A stretch of DNA of 46,393 nt from Candidatus Saccharimonadota bacterium (GTDB lineage: Bacteria > Patescibacteriota > Saccharimonadia > Saccharimonadales > Saccharimonadaceae), in NCBI GenBank assembly GCA_017514805.1, contig JAFWIP010000003.1, positions 1 to 46,393 on the forward strand, written 5' to 3'. Shown here piece by piece: positions 8,825 to 17,020 of the stretch (position 1 is the stretch's first letter; each line of letters begins with the position of its first letter). The notes beneath the pieces are model-generated. The model made no database searches. It saw only the letters and a program-made list of their open reading frames with translations, and was not told the DNA's origin. Made by a program: the position numbers and the translations under genes.

Positions 8825-9733
8825 ATGCTTTGGCTAATTTTATGTATTATTGCAGCTCTCACTTGGAGTTTCAGCGCATTCATAGACAACTATCAAACCG
8901 ATGTTATTTTTAAGGGCAAAATCCCGCAAGCGATGAAAGTCCTGAACGGACCAGTTTATATTATTATTGCAATAATCGTCGGCATTATCTTCAAAATTCA
9001 ATTCCCAGAGCTCGGCACAATCGGCTTTCTAATGTTATCCGGCGCACTTAGTTCAATTGGAGCACTCGCCTATTATCAAGCCCTAGAACACGAAGAGGCG
9101 ACCGGCGCCGCTATTATATATCAATTGCAGCCGATCTTATTCTTGTTAATTGACTTTATCATCTTTGGCGAACAAATCTCGCTTCGTCAAATCTTAGGTT
9201 TTGTTGTAATTCTCCTAGCGCCAGTGATCGTAATCTTCTCTAGAAAACGCGCTTCAAGCCGCAGGGTAGAAATCCGCGCAGTCGGACTACTAACACTGTA
9301 CGTAATAATCGCTACGATTTCCGCAGAATTTTACACTCGCTCAAGCGGCGGCATAGACTATAAAGCCGTATTCGTGTTTTACTTATTCGGCCGCGGCCTG
9401 ATGGATTGCATCATTGGTCTCTATCCAAAGTATCGCAAGCGCCATAAATACATTCTCAAACATCGCCCAAAAGCATACATTTTTACCGTCGTATTTAACC
9501 AGATATTATGCGCTTTTGCCGACTTCACCTATCGCTACGGCCTAATAATCGGATTGGCCGCAATCGCTAGCGCCGTCACAAATGCCACACAATTAGTCCT
9601 TACTTTTCTATTAGGCGTAATCCTATCAATTTTCTGGCCAAACTTCGGCAGAGAAAAACTCAAAAACCACTTGATTATCTCTCATATTATTGCGGTAATT
9701 CTTTGTATAATTGGAATAATTATCATACAATAA
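8825..9733 (+). CDS. EamA/DMT-superfamily permease
   Basis: The protein has 302 residues from the ATG at 8825 and about ten hydrophobic helices in two EamA repeats. The first repeat ends with FGEQISLRQILGFVVILLAPVIVIFSRK, a typical EamA signature. These permeases move amino acids, nucleotides or other metabolites; the substrate is unknown. TATAAT (8812-8817) is seven bases before the ATG and there is no Shine-Dalgarno site. The divergent GH97 promoter lies just upstream (8793-8798), so the two genes share a 58-base intergenic region. Confidence 0.85.
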   Translation: MLWLILCIIAALTWSFSAFIDNYQTDVIFKGKIPQAMKVLNGPVYIIIAIIVGIIFKIQFPELGTIGFLMLSGALSSIGALAYYQALEHEEATGAAIIYQLQPILFLLIDFIIFGEQISLRQILGFVVILLAPVIVIFSRKRASSRRVEIRAVGLLTLYVIIATISAEFYTRSSGGIDYKAVFVFYLFGRGLMDCIIGLYPKYRKRHKYILKHRPKAYIFTVVFNQILCAFADFTYRYGLIIGLAAIASAVTNATQLVLTFLLGVILSIFWPNFGREKLKNHLIISHIIAVILCIIGIIIIQ

Positions 9734-9737
9734 GCTT

Positions 9738-10271
9738 ATGGAAATCCTTCAACAATACGAACCAATTCTCGCTATCGCAATTGGCGTATTTCTATGTCTC
9801 TTCGGTTATCGTATTAAAAAGGTTGCATTTGTCGTAATTTGGTTTCTCATCGGCTACTACCTCATGTCTCTCGTAGTCGAAAATATCACCCAAGATCCAA
9901 TCTGGCAGCAAATCCTACCGCTCGGCGCTGGCCTACTCCTCGGCGTGCTAGGCTTCAGTATCGAGAAATTCTGCATATTCGCCGTAGCAACGTTCACAGT
10001 ATCTACTACCCTAATTGACCTATTTCAGATGTCGGAGCCTATTCCAATTGCTTTCGCTGTCGCAGCGGGCGTTATCGTAGGCTGCATCGCGGTTGCCTTC
10101 ATTAAACCACTCGGCATCGTCACGACTGCGCTTTCCGGCGCAAAACTAATCGCAAAATACACCGTGTCGGGTCTAGCATTAAATCATGAGCCATATTTCT
10201 TGATCATCCTAGCAGCCTGCTTCGTTATCGGCTGTCTCTACCAATTCAAAAGCAATCGGCATCTTGGCTAA
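9738..10271 (+). CDS. Multi-pass membrane protein, DUF4203-like
   Basis: The protein has 177 residues and about six Gly-rich hydrophobic segments, broadly like DUF4203/TMEM198-type proteins. No catalytic motif is visible and the function is unknown. It follows the EamA permease by four bases, but it has its own TACAAT box (9726-9731) inside that gene's end, six bases before the ATG, so it may be transcribed both ways. Confidence 0.5.
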   Translation: MEILQQYEPILAIAIGVFLCLFGYRIKKVAFVVIWFLIGYYLMSLVVENITQDPIWQQILPLGAGLLLGVLGFSIEKFCIFAVATFTVSTTLIDLFQMSEPIPIAFAVAAGVIVGCIAVAFIKPLGIVTTALSGAKLIAKYTVSGLALNHEPYFLIILAACFVIGCLYQFKSNRHLG

Positions 10272-10289
10272 ATGCCAGTCGGTTTATGC

Positions 10290-10312
10290 TAAAATTGAAT
10301 AAAAGAGTGGAG
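10290..10312 (+). promoter_or_regulatory. Promoter and RBS of the VTC-DUF4956-CotH operon
   Basis: An extended -10 TGCTAAAAT (box at 10290-10295) is followed by a short leader with GTGGAGAG before the ATG at 10315. No clear -35 box is seen. Confidence 0.5.
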
Positions 10313-10314
10313 AG

Positions 10315-11010
10315 ATGAAGAAATTTCGTAATGAATGGAAATATTGTTGCGACGAAGGCGACATCGCCCTTATTTCTGCGCGCCTTACTAGCGTTCTAGA
10401 CATTGACGAACATACTCTCGCACAAAACAAATATAGCATTCATAGTCTATATTTCGACGATTATCGCAATACTTGCGCAAACGACAACGCATTCGGCGTA
10501 GAAAAACGCTTCAAGTGGCGCATCCGTTACTACGACGGACCAAAAAAGAGCCTACATCTCGAACTAAAGCAAAAACGCTTCGGCTACACTCATAAAGAAA
10601 GCTGCCCGATGACAAAAAAAGAGTTGAGCTTAATCCTAGACAATAAGCCCGAAGAAATCCTCTGGAAAACTAAATATAAATTACTCAGACGCTTTTGCGT
10701 GGCAATCATGTCTAGGCGCTTCGAACCGAAAGTAATCATCCATTACGAACGAACGGCTTACGTCGAGCCAATCACGAACATCCGCATCACATTAGACCAG
10801 AACATTGCAGCCGGAAACGATTTCGAGCACTTCATCGACGGAAAATACATGCGCTATCCAATCCAAGAAAAAGCCAGACATGTCCTAGAAGTAAAATTCG
10901 ATTACATACTGCCAAGCTATATAAAGGATATAATAAACTCACATGGCTTCAGACAAACATCCTTTAGCAAATACTATCTAGGAAGAAAGAAAATGGAGGA
11001 ACTAATATGA
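10315..11010 (+). CDS. VTC-domain (polyphosphate polymerase-like) protein
   Basis: The protein has 231 residues. It has the VTC tunnel-fold pattern: the N-terminal RNEWKY, IHSLYFDD, the basic strand KRFKWRIRYYD, LELKQKR, and the C-terminal LEVKFDYILPSYI. In yeast Vtc4 such a domain makes polyphosphate from ATP, with these Lys/Arg/Glu residues lining the tunnel. In bacteria the domain is often found next to DUF4956 and CotH genes, as here. Whether it makes polyphosphate in this organism is not shown. It is the first gene of a tight operon and overlaps the next gene by four bases. Confidence 0.88.
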   Translation: MKKFRNEWKYCCDEGDIALISARLTSVLDIDEHTLAQNKYSIHSLYFDDYRNTCANDNAFGVEKRFKWRIRYYDGPKKSLHLELKQKRFGYTHKESCPMTKKELSLILDNKPEEILWKTKYKLLRRFCVAIMSRRFEPKVIIHYERTAYVEPITNIRITLDQNIAAGNDFEHFIDGKYMRYPIQEKARHVLEVKFDYILPSYIKDIINSHGFRQTSFSKYYLGRKKMEELI

Positions 11011-11675
11011 ATTTAACAGATATATTTAACAACATCGGGAACGCATTCTCGACATCCATCATCGACAGCGTCACGATCATCAGCGTCTTATTTGCCGTAC
11101 TGATTTTTGCAGTCTATGAATTTGTCGTATATCGCTTCGTATCGCATCGCAGTTTCTATAACAAATCATTCAATATCGCAATTTCAATCCTTCCATTCTT
11201 TATCGCAACAATCATCCTCTGTCTTCAATCTAACGTCGTCATTACTCTCGGTACTATCGGCGCGCTCGCCATCATCCGCTTCCGTACCGCCGTCAAAGAT
11301 CCAGTCGACATGATCTATCTGCTTTGGTCAGTACATACCGGTATCATCTGCGGCTGCCAACTCTATCCGGTCGCATTGTTCACTTCATTAATCGTTACAA
11401 TCGTACTCGTAGTCCTGGATCACGTTTCTTTTGGCAAAAAGCCATTCATCCTCGTCATCCATACAAACAAAGACGAAGAAGAAGCGATCAAGAAGGTATT
11501 AGAACGCCAATCAAAAAAATATCGTATCAAAAGCCGCAATGTTACAAATAAAGGTTGCGACTACGCAATTGAATTATCCGTAAAACAGCCAAGCGAGCTT
11601 AGCAAGCAGCTTAGCGACACGCCAGAAATCGAAAAATTCTCAATCATCGAATACGATGCGGATGACATAGTATAA
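11007..11675 (+). CDS. DUF4956 membrane protein
   Basis: The protein has 222 residues. Four hydrophobic segments in residues 18-150 hold the family signature GTIGALAIIRFRTAVKDPVDM. A soluble alpha/beta tail (about 150-222) follows. It is a known partner of VTC-domain and CotH-like proteins and may be the membrane part of a polymer synthesis or export complex (inference). Its start overlaps the VTC stop codon (ATGA) and its stop is one base from the CotH gene, so the three are translationally coupled. Confidence 0.88.
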   Translation: MNLTDIFNNIGNAFSTSIIDSVTIISVLFAVLIFAVYEFVVYRFVSHRSFYNKSFNIAISILPFFIATIILCLQSNVVITLGTIGALAIIRFRTAVKDPVDMIYLLWSVHTGIICGCQLYPVALFTSLIVTIVLVVLDHVSFGKKPFILVIHTNKDEEEAIKKVLERQSKKYRIKSRNVTNKGCDYAIELSVKQPSELSKQLSDTPEIEKFSIIEYDADDIV

Positions 11676-11676
11676 A

Positions 11677-13278
11677 ATGAACCGAAATTATGTAGCAATA
11701 GTGGTTGGAATTATAAGTTTAGGATTGTTTATTTTTGCTGCAAATTTCGTTGCGCCACAAACAGATTATCATCACGCAAAAATAACAAACGAAGAATACA
11801 ATTCCATCATATCTTCTCATAAAAAAGCCGATGACAGTATTCTAAAAGATCTTAAATTTAATAGTCAAAAAGTCTACTACGCAGAACAAGATAATACTTG
11901 GTATTATTCCATCATCGAAGGAAATAAAGACGCCTATAATCCGCGCATAAATACTAATGGCAACAGCAAACTAAGAATTGCATTCAAAGATTATCAAAAC
12001 ATCGACGAACAAACCATCGCTTCGGCAAAGACACTAGATTTTATTGCATATAACGACGACTATTATTCAGAGCATAAACTAGCCGTCACAACTCTCCCGA
12101 TCATCGCAATCGATCACGAAGACGAAATCTTAAGCGACGATGATATTGAAATGGAATTCGAATTATTCGATAATCGCAAAAACGCCCTGAAACGCATTAC
12201 GCAAACAGCAGGAAAAATTCATATCCGCGGCAAGAGCTCAGCTACTTTTGAAAAGAAATCCTATCGTCTAAATCTGCGCAACAAATCACCTGGCGAGCAC
12301 GACCGCAATGCGAATGAACCATTACTAGGCATGCGCGAAGACGACGACTGGATCCTTTTTGCTAATTATCACGACAACGAAAAGATTCGCCAGACTCTTA
12401 ATTCGCAGCTCGCGAAAGATTCTAGCGGCTACGGCACGGAAAACCGCTTCGTAGAAGTAATTAATAATTCAAAATACGAAGGCTTATATACCCTCAGCAC
12501 AACCATCGATGCAAAGACATTAAGCTTCCAGAAAGATTCCGATGGGAATTATATCGATTATCTATTTAAAAAATGGCACTGGGGCAGACTCGATACAGAA
12601 CAAGGCGACGAAGCAGTCGATAGCTATGAGCTAAAGACAGAAAAGATTTCTTCTGATAAAGATGCTTGGAAAACCCTACGCAGCTACCTTAAACATACCG
12701 AAACGGAATACGACCATGAATATGCTACAACTCACACAGATATAGACAGCGCCATCGACCATATTTTACTTACAGAATTATCGGCAAACATCGATAGTGC
12801 AAACGGCAGTCCTTTCATCAAAAACATCTTATATGCAATACGTCACAAGGATAGCGACTACATCGTAAGCTATATTCCATGGGATTTTGATATCTCATGG
12901 GGAACAGGCTACATCATTGACGCACTCGACGACACTTCATATCAAGTATCTCCGGATTCATATATCGACTATAGCCCGCTAACCATCGGTAAACTCGCAG
13001 AAAACAATGAAGAAATCCGCGAAAAAATCAAAACAAGATATCAATACTTACGCCAAAATGTTTGGACTGATGACTATATTAATAATCTCCTCAATAGCTA
13101 TCAGAAAGATATCTTTAATTCTGGCGCCTTTAAGCGCGAAAAAGAGCGCTGGCCAGATGGCTACTATAGCCATGACGAGTTAGACTCAATCAGAACATAT
13201 ATTAACAAACGCCTCGAGTATTGCGATTACTGGTTCGAGCTGCGAGAAGACGAACCAGAGCCACTTGAAACGCTCTAG
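11677..13278 (+). CDS. CotH-like kinase-fold protein, membrane-anchored
   Basis: The protein has 533 residues. An N-terminal hydrophobic anchor (about 6-26) is followed by a region with ITQTAGKIHIRGKSSATFEKKSYR, LLGMREDDDWILFANY and KYEGLYTLSTTID, the pattern of CotH proteins. The later YIPWDFDISWGTG corresponds to the metal-binding DxD region. CotH proteins phosphorylate spore-coat proteins in Bacillus, and relatives modify other surface polymers. Topology suggests action outside the membrane. It is the third gene of the VTC operon; an ATP source outside the cell is unclear, so its substrate remains open. Confidence 0.88.
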   Translation: MNRNYVAIVVGIISLGLFIFAANFVAPQTDYHHAKITNEEYNSIISSHKKADDSILKDLKFNSQKVYYAEQDNTWYYSIIEGNKDAYNPRINTNGNSKLRIAFKDYQNIDEQTIASAKTLDFIAYNDDYYSEHKLAVTTLPIIAIDHEDEILSDDDIEMEFELFDNRKNALKRITQTAGKIHIRGKSSATFEKKSYRLNLRNKSPGEHDRNANEPLLGMREDDDWILFANYHDNEKIRQTLNSQLAKDSSGYGTENRFVEVINNSKYEGLYTLSTTIDAKTLSFQKDSDGNYIDYLFKKWHWGRLDTEQGDEAVDSYELKTEKISSDKDAWKTLRSYLKHTETEYDHEYATTHTDIDSAIDHILLTELSANIDSANGSPFIKNILYAIRHKDSDYIVSYIPWDFDISWGTGYIIDALDDTSYQVSPDSYIDYSPLTIGKLAENNEEIREKIKTRYQYLRQNVWTDDYINNLLNSYQKDIFNSGAFKREKERWPDGYYSHDELDSIRTYINKRLEYCDYWFELREDEPEPLETL

Positions 13279-13286
13279 CTATTGCA

Positions 13287-13372
13287 TTTTTAGGATAATT
13301 AGGCTATAATATAACACGTTGCTTATAGAGATAGCCCGAAAGGGCTATAGTTGTTTTCCAAAAAAAGGGGGG
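13287..13372 (+). promoter_or_regulatory. Promoter, leader hairpin and RBS of the 13384 gene
   Basis: TTGCAT, 17 bases, TATAAT (about 13305-13310). The leader holds the hairpin ATAGCCC-GAAA-GGGCTAT (about 13331-13348) and a G-run (13367-13372) as RBS, eleven bases before the ATG. Confidence 0.65.
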
Positions 13373-13383
13373 TTAAATGTATT

Positions 13384-13686
13384 ATGGTCGAAGAAACCTA
13401 CACTGATGTATTACGCGGAGCATCAGAGGATCTGATAAAGGAGCTAAATCATACACCGCAGCGCTATATACCAGCGCAAACCTTAGGTTGCATGGTAAGC
13501 TTATGTAGCACTATCAATCCTTGCGAAGAGGACAAAAAAGAAAGAATCACTTCAGGGGACATTGAAGGAGATGCAAAGGAATTAATCGATAGCCTAGACG
13601 TTATCAAGGCGCATATTCCCGAAAGCATCCAAAACTGCATTAAAAAACTTCAAGTAGTTCTCAAAACTCACGCACAAGCATCATAG
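13384..13686 (+). CDS. Small orphan protein
   Basis: The protein has 100 residues from the ATG at 13384. It is soluble, acidic in the middle and helix-prone, with three Cys residues and no signal peptide or known motif. It has its own promoter, RBS and terminator, like the other small orphan genes in this window. The function is unknown. Confidence 0.6.
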   Translation: MVEETYTDVLRGASEDLIKELNHTPQRYIPAQTLGCMVSLCSTINPCEEDKKERITSGDIEGDAKELIDSLDVIKAHIPESIQNCIKKLQVVLKTHAQAS

Positions 13687-13688
13687 CA

Positions 13689-13716
13689 ACAAGCGTCGTA
13701 TGATTATACGGCGCTT
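13689..13716 (+). terminator. Rho-independent terminator
   Basis: Stem AAGCGtCGTAT, loop GATT, ATACGgCGCTT, then a T-run. It lies between the converging 13384 gene and rlmH. Confidence 0.85.
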
Positions 13717-13718
13717 TT

Positions 13719-14147
13719 TTATGCGTGATGGTATGGGCGACCATCATGAATCTCTTGCGCCCGATATATCTGTTCTGCCAAGATTAAGCGACAAATCTGA
13801 TGCGGGAACACAAGCTTCGAAAAACTCCAAACAAGATTAGCGCGTTGCACTAAATCATCAGGGAAGTGGCCAAAGGCGCCACCAAGCACAAAAACGACGT
13901 CTCTTCCCGCGTATAGCGGCTCAGAAATCAGTCGCGATAACTCTGGCGAATCAAGAATTTTACCATGCTCGTCGAGCAACACGACAAAAGTATCCGCAGA
14001 CAGACGCAATACACGCTCAGCAAGCTTTTCCTCATCAACAAAATCCCAGCTCATTACAAATGGCTTACGCAAACGCTTCTCGTATTCACTACAAGCCTCA
14101 ACGAGCCAACCATTAGATTTCTTACCGCCAGCAATTATTCGAATCAT
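13719..14147 (-). CDS. rlmH: 23S rRNA pseudouridine-1915 N3-methyltransferase RlmH
   Basis: The protein has 142 residues, near family length. The SPOUT knot is visible: VVLLDEHGKILDSPELSRLI, the SAM-binding FVLGGAFGHFPDDL, and the C-terminal LVFPHQICRLILAEQIYRAQEIHDGRPYHH. It methylates pseudouridine 1915 in helix 69 of 23S rRNA. The start at 14147 gives MIRIIAGGKKS; longer in-frame starts would add residues outside the family. TAAAAT (14156-14161, minus) lies eight bases before the ATG with no Shine-Dalgarno site. Confidence 0.95.
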   Translation of the reverse strand: MIRIIAGGKKSNGWLVEACSEYEKRLRKPFVMSWDFVDEEKLAERVLRLSADTFVVLLDEHGKILDSPELSRLISEPLYAGRDVVFVLGGAFGHFPDDLVQRANLVWSFSKLVFPHQICRLILAEQIYRAQEIHDGRPYHHA

Positions 14148-14171
14148 ATTGCATAATTTTAACATTTTTGG

Positions 14172-14236
14172 TATAATATCGGAAGTTACCAAAGACAGTG
14201 GCGGTGTTTATCACTTAATTATGCCACCGAGGATTC
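14172..14236 (+). promoter_or_regulatory. rplJL promoter and ribosomal protein L10 leader RNA
   Basis: TATAAT (14172-14177) is followed by a leader that matches the L10-leader pattern: ACCAAAGACAG near 14188, a GGCGGTG arm, CTTAAT, and the closing GCCACCGAGG by 14233. In other bacteria L10(L12)4 binds this fold and represses its own operon, so the same autoregulation is expected. Confidence 0.88.
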
Positions 14237-14320
14237 TTCAATCTTATTGTCTAGATTATTGGTGACGAGCCTTAACATTTTCTGGCTTTAACAATAATAA
14301 CCAAAAGGAGATTTCTATCT

Positions 14321-14845
14321 ATGGCAATTAGCAAAGATAAGAAACAACAATTGGTTGCCGACTTAAACGAGATTCTTTCCGATGCTAAGATGACCGTTTT
14401 TGCAAAGTATCAGGGCCTCAGCGTCCAGGAAATGCAAGAACTTCGCGCCTTGGCTCGTGAAAGCGGCGTACAAATCAAGGTCGTCAAAAACCGTCTCGTC
14501 CGTGTTGCTATGGGCGAAATCGCGGCTTACAAAGACACCGATACTACGGCTCTCGAAGGTCAGCTCCTCTACGCTATCTCTAGCGAAGACGAAGTTGCCC
14601 CAGCACAGGTGCTTGCGAAATTTGCAAAAGAGCACACTATGCTCGAGCTCAAAGGTGCTTTCTCCGCTGACGGCAAGACCTTAAGCGAACAGGAAGTTCA
14701 GGATCTTTCCAAGCTTCCAAGCAAAGAGCAGCTCATTGGCCAGGTTGTCGACATGCTCCTCAGCCCAGTCAACGACGTTACGAATGGCCTTTCTGGCAAT
14801 TTGCACGCCTTGCTCGATGGTGTCGCAGAAAAAGCGAACGCCTAA
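14321..14845 (+). CDS. rplJ: 50S ribosomal protein L10
   Basis: The protein has 174 residues. It shows the L10 pattern MAISKDKKQQLVADL, TVFAKYQGLSVQEMQELR, VVKNRLVRVAM and a C-terminal helix that binds L7/L12 dimers. It forms the base of the ribosomal stalk. The RBS AAGGAG (14305-14310) is ten bases before the ATG. It lies behind the L10 leader RNA and is followed by rplL after 62 bases, the usual bacterial order. Confidence 0.97.
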   Translation: MAISKDKKQQLVADLNEILSDAKMTVFAKYQGLSVQEMQELRALARESGVQIKVVKNRLVRVAMGEIAAYKDTDTTALEGQLLYAISSEDEVAPAQVLAKFAKEHTMLELKGAFSADGKTLSEQEVQDLSKLPSKEQLIGQVVDMLLSPVNDVTNGLSGNLHALLDGVAEKANA

Positions 14846-14907
14846 GTTTGCAATCAGGTTTCATAACCGAATTTTTTATCAACCAATAATATGTAAAGGA
14901 GTCAATC

Positions 14908-15285
14908 ATGGCTGCTGATGTTAAGAAAATCGCAGAGGAATTGGTTAAGCTCACCGTCCTCGAAGTTAACGAGCTAAAGAACGTCCTCAAGGACGAGTAT
15001 GGCATTGAGCCAGCTGCTGCTGTCGCTGCTGTTGCAGCTGCTCCAGCTGATGGTGGTGCCGCTGCTGCTGACGAAAAGAGCGAATACAACGTCGTTCTCA
15101 AGGACGCAGGCGCACAGAAGATTGCTGTCATTAAGGCAGTTAAGGAAGCTACCGGTCTTGGTCTTGGCGAAGCTAAAGCTATCGTCGACGCTGGTGGTGT
15201 CGTTAAAGAGAAAGTTGCTAAGGACGAAGCAGAAGCTCTTAAGAAAGCTCTCGAAGAAGCCGGCGCAACCGTCGAACTCGCTTAA
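14908..15285 (+). CDS. rplL: 50S ribosomal protein L7/L12
   Basis: The protein has 125 residues. An N-terminal dimerisation helix ([17 protein letters not shown]) is followed by an Ala-rich hinge (about 31-55) and the C-terminal factor-binding domain with [20 protein letters not shown] and [13 protein letters not shown]. It recruits translation factors to the stalk. The RBS AAAGGAG is about seven bases before the ATG, and a strong terminator follows. The hinge is slightly longer than usual, with a GGAAA run. Confidence 0.98.
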   Translation: MAADVKKIAEELVKLTVLEVNELKNVLKDEYGIEPAAAVAAVAAAPADGGAAAADEKSEYNVVLKDAGAQKIAVIKAVKEATGLGLGEAKAIVDAGGVVKEKVAKDEAEALKKALEEAGATVELA

Positions 15286-15321
15286 GTTCCATCAAATTTC
15301 AAGTCAGAAAATGTTACAAAT

Positions 15322-15345
15322 CGAATCCCTTCGGGGATTCTTTTT
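15322..15345 (+). terminator. rplJL terminator
   Basis: GAATCCC-TTCG-GGGATTC followed by TTTTT. Confidence 0.93.
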
Positions 15346-15361
15346 GTTGCCCCTGTTATTA

Positions 15362-15455
15362 TTGACAAACTATACTGCTTGTGCTATAATATATTAATGG
15401 CAGCAGTTAGTACAATAGCGTGCTAAGCCAGCCAAGTCTCACCATATAAGGAGGG
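15362..15455 (+). promoter_or_regulatory. Promoter, leader and RBS of the 15463 gene
   Basis: TTGACA (15362-15367), 17 bases, TATAAT (15385-15390) with extended TGC, a leader of about 65 bases, and AAGGAGG (15449-15455) seven bases before the ATG. This is close to an ideal sigma-70 promoter. Confidence 0.85.
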
Positions 15456-15462
15456 TAATAAT

Positions 15463-15846
15463 ATGGGAGAATATTATTTATTTAGTGAAGCGTTATTAGC
15501 AATCTGTGGCAAAGCTACGCCTTGCACACTTAGGCCGGACGAAATATTTAGGCCACGCGCGAAAAATCTATATACCTGTAGCGTCTCAGAAAATGTCGTA
15601 TATTTATACTTCACGAGATACGATAAGACGAATATAATTGGATGGATATTCGACGCAACAAACAAAACCATTGAGTGTCCAATTATAGTGGCCGCAGAAG
15701 CTGAATGTTGGTTCAACAACTGTGCAGGACAACGATTAGTTGATTCAAAAAAGTATGTCGACAACATACTCGTTACAGATACACCAGATCATCAAAGAAT
15801 ATGCGTAAGACCTTCAGATATGCTAGACGCAATACTCGCTTCATAA
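15463..15846 (+). CDS. Small orphan protein
   Basis: The protein has 127 residues. It is soluble with six Cys residues (including CGKATPC and ECWFNNC) and mixed beta/alpha character. No signal peptide and no recognisable domain were found. It is a single-gene unit with a near-consensus promoter and its own terminator, so strong expression is likely. The function is unknown. Confidence 0.65.
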   Translation: MGEYYLFSEALLAICGKATPCTLRPDEIFRPRAKNLYTCSVSENVVYLYFTRYDKTNIIGWIFDATNKTIECPIIVAAEAECWFNNCAGQRLVDSKKYVDNILVTDTPDHQRICVRPSDMLDAILAS

Positions 15847-15848
15847 CA

Positions 15849-15881
15849 ATAACCCCGCTTATTTAGCGGGGTTATATTTTT
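15849..15881 (+). terminator. Rho-independent terminator
   Basis: ATAACCCCGCT, short loop, AGCGGGGTTAT, then TTTTT. Confidence 0.92.
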
Positions 15882-15989
15882 CGCCAAATTGACAAATTAT
15901 AAAACATAAGCAAAATGTCAATGGTAAAAAATACAACGCTTTTTGCGATATATCTGTTATTGCTGTGGAAAAGCGAATAATTTCATGCA

Positions 15990-16044
15990 TTGACACTAGT
16001 GCCGAGAAAAAATATAATATAATTAATAAAACTAACAGACAGGG
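15990..16044 (+). promoter_or_regulatory. Promoter and RBS of the 16054 gene
   Basis: TTGACA (15990-15995), 17 bases, TATAAT (16013-16018). AGGG (16041-16044) is nine bases before the ATG at 16054, which favours that start over the ATG at 16045. The rest of the 15882-16053 gap holds nothing else clear. Confidence 0.75.
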
Positions 16045-16053
16045 ATGCGAGGT

Positions 16054-16572
16054 ATGTCTGAATTACCAGAAAAACAAATAAAAAGACTACGAAGCCTTTT
16101 GACCGAGGCAGAAACTAATCTTTCTGCTGCGAAAGAATTATTAACTTCAATGCTTGGCGATGGAGATATCATTACTGCGCCATCTAGCACCGTAACCGAA
16201 AGCCCAGAGGGCAAAGTTATCGAAGGTGTATTTGACGGCCAAATCATGATTGGCCCAGACGGCAAGAATTATCCAGTACCAGCCAACTACGCCAGCAAGT
16301 CCAAGCTTGTTGAGGGCGATATCCTAAAGCTTACTATTAGCGATAACGGTAAATTCCTCTACAAGCAGATTGGCCCAGTTGAGCGCAAAACCGTCATCGG
16401 CACGCTCACTAGCCACGACGATCAGTACTTCGTCGAGGTCAACGGAAAAGAATACAAGATCCTTTATGCATCTGTTACATATTTCCGCATTAAGGTTGGC
16501 GACCAAGTTACCGTCATCATTCCGGCAGAGAACGAAGACGCCACTTGGGCAGCAGTCGAAGCAAGTCTATAA
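16054..16572 (+). CDS. Conserved-looking cytoplasmic protein with coiled coil and beta-barrel-like region
   Basis: The protein has 172 residues from the ATG at 16054. An N-terminal helical or coiled-coil part (about 1-35) and a linker are followed by two beta-rich repeats: a stretch with GVFDGQIMIGPDGKNYPVP and LVEGDILKLTI, and one with FVEVNGKEYKILYA and KVGDQVTVIIP. The repeats suggest small barrels like nucleic-acid-binding OB or SH3 folds, but no family is recognised. It has its own full promoter and terminator. Confidence 0.65.
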   Translation: MSELPEKQIKRLRSLLTEAETNLSAAKELLTSMLGDGDIITAPSSTVTESPEGKVIEGVFDGQIMIGPDGKNYPVPANYASKSKLVEGDILKLTISDNGKFLYKQIGPVERKTVIGTLTSHDDQYFVEVNGKEYKILYASVTYFRIKVGDQVTVIIPAENEDATWAAVEASL

Positions 16573-16579
16573 AAAAAAC

Positions 16580-16604
16580 GCCGGTCTTAACGACCGGCTT
16601 TTTG
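16580..16604 (+). terminator. Rho-independent terminator
   Basis: GCCGGTC, loop, GACCGGC, then TTTTTG. A-rich on the other side, so it may also serve the converging gene at 16609. Confidence 0.9.
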
Positions 16605-16608
16605 TCGC

Positions 16609-16932
16609 CTAAGTACTAGCCAGGTAGACAGTCGAGGCATACAGCATCGCATAGCAGAAGAATAGCGCAGAAATAGCAACCATCGAAAGAGAAGCGACTA
16701 GTTCATGCGTTCTAGCGCGAAACTTGATTATATTTACAATTGCAAATAGCATGCCTGTAGCCGCAATCAGCGGAGTAGCAAATACCATCGTATAATTCAC
16801 ATCATCTAAATCGCCATGGAACATTAAGGATAATTCGAAAAACATCAAAATAAACGCCACTAAACTACAACCCAAACTAAAAGCTCGGATGATACGACGT
16901 TTTTCTTTTATGCTGATTTTTGTTTTTGCCAT
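16609..16932 (-). CDS. Small four-helix membrane protein
   Basis: The protein has 107 residues from the ATG at 16932. A basic N-terminus (KTKISIKEKRRII) precedes three to four hydrophobic helices, with HGDLDD in the first loop. No family is recognised. A longer frame from 16953 has no better start signal. Confidence 0.55.
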   Translation of the reverse strand: MAKTKISIKEKRRIIRAFSLGCSLVAFILMFFELSLMFHGDLDDVNYTMVFATPLIAATGMLFAIVNIIKFRARTHELVASLSMVAISALFFCYAMLYASTVYLAST

Positions 16933-17020
16933 AAGCTCTTTAAATAATAACAAAGAATGAGTCTTTTGGAAAGTGCTTATGGTAAAATAGAGTTAATATT
17001 AACCTGAAAGGGAAAAACGA

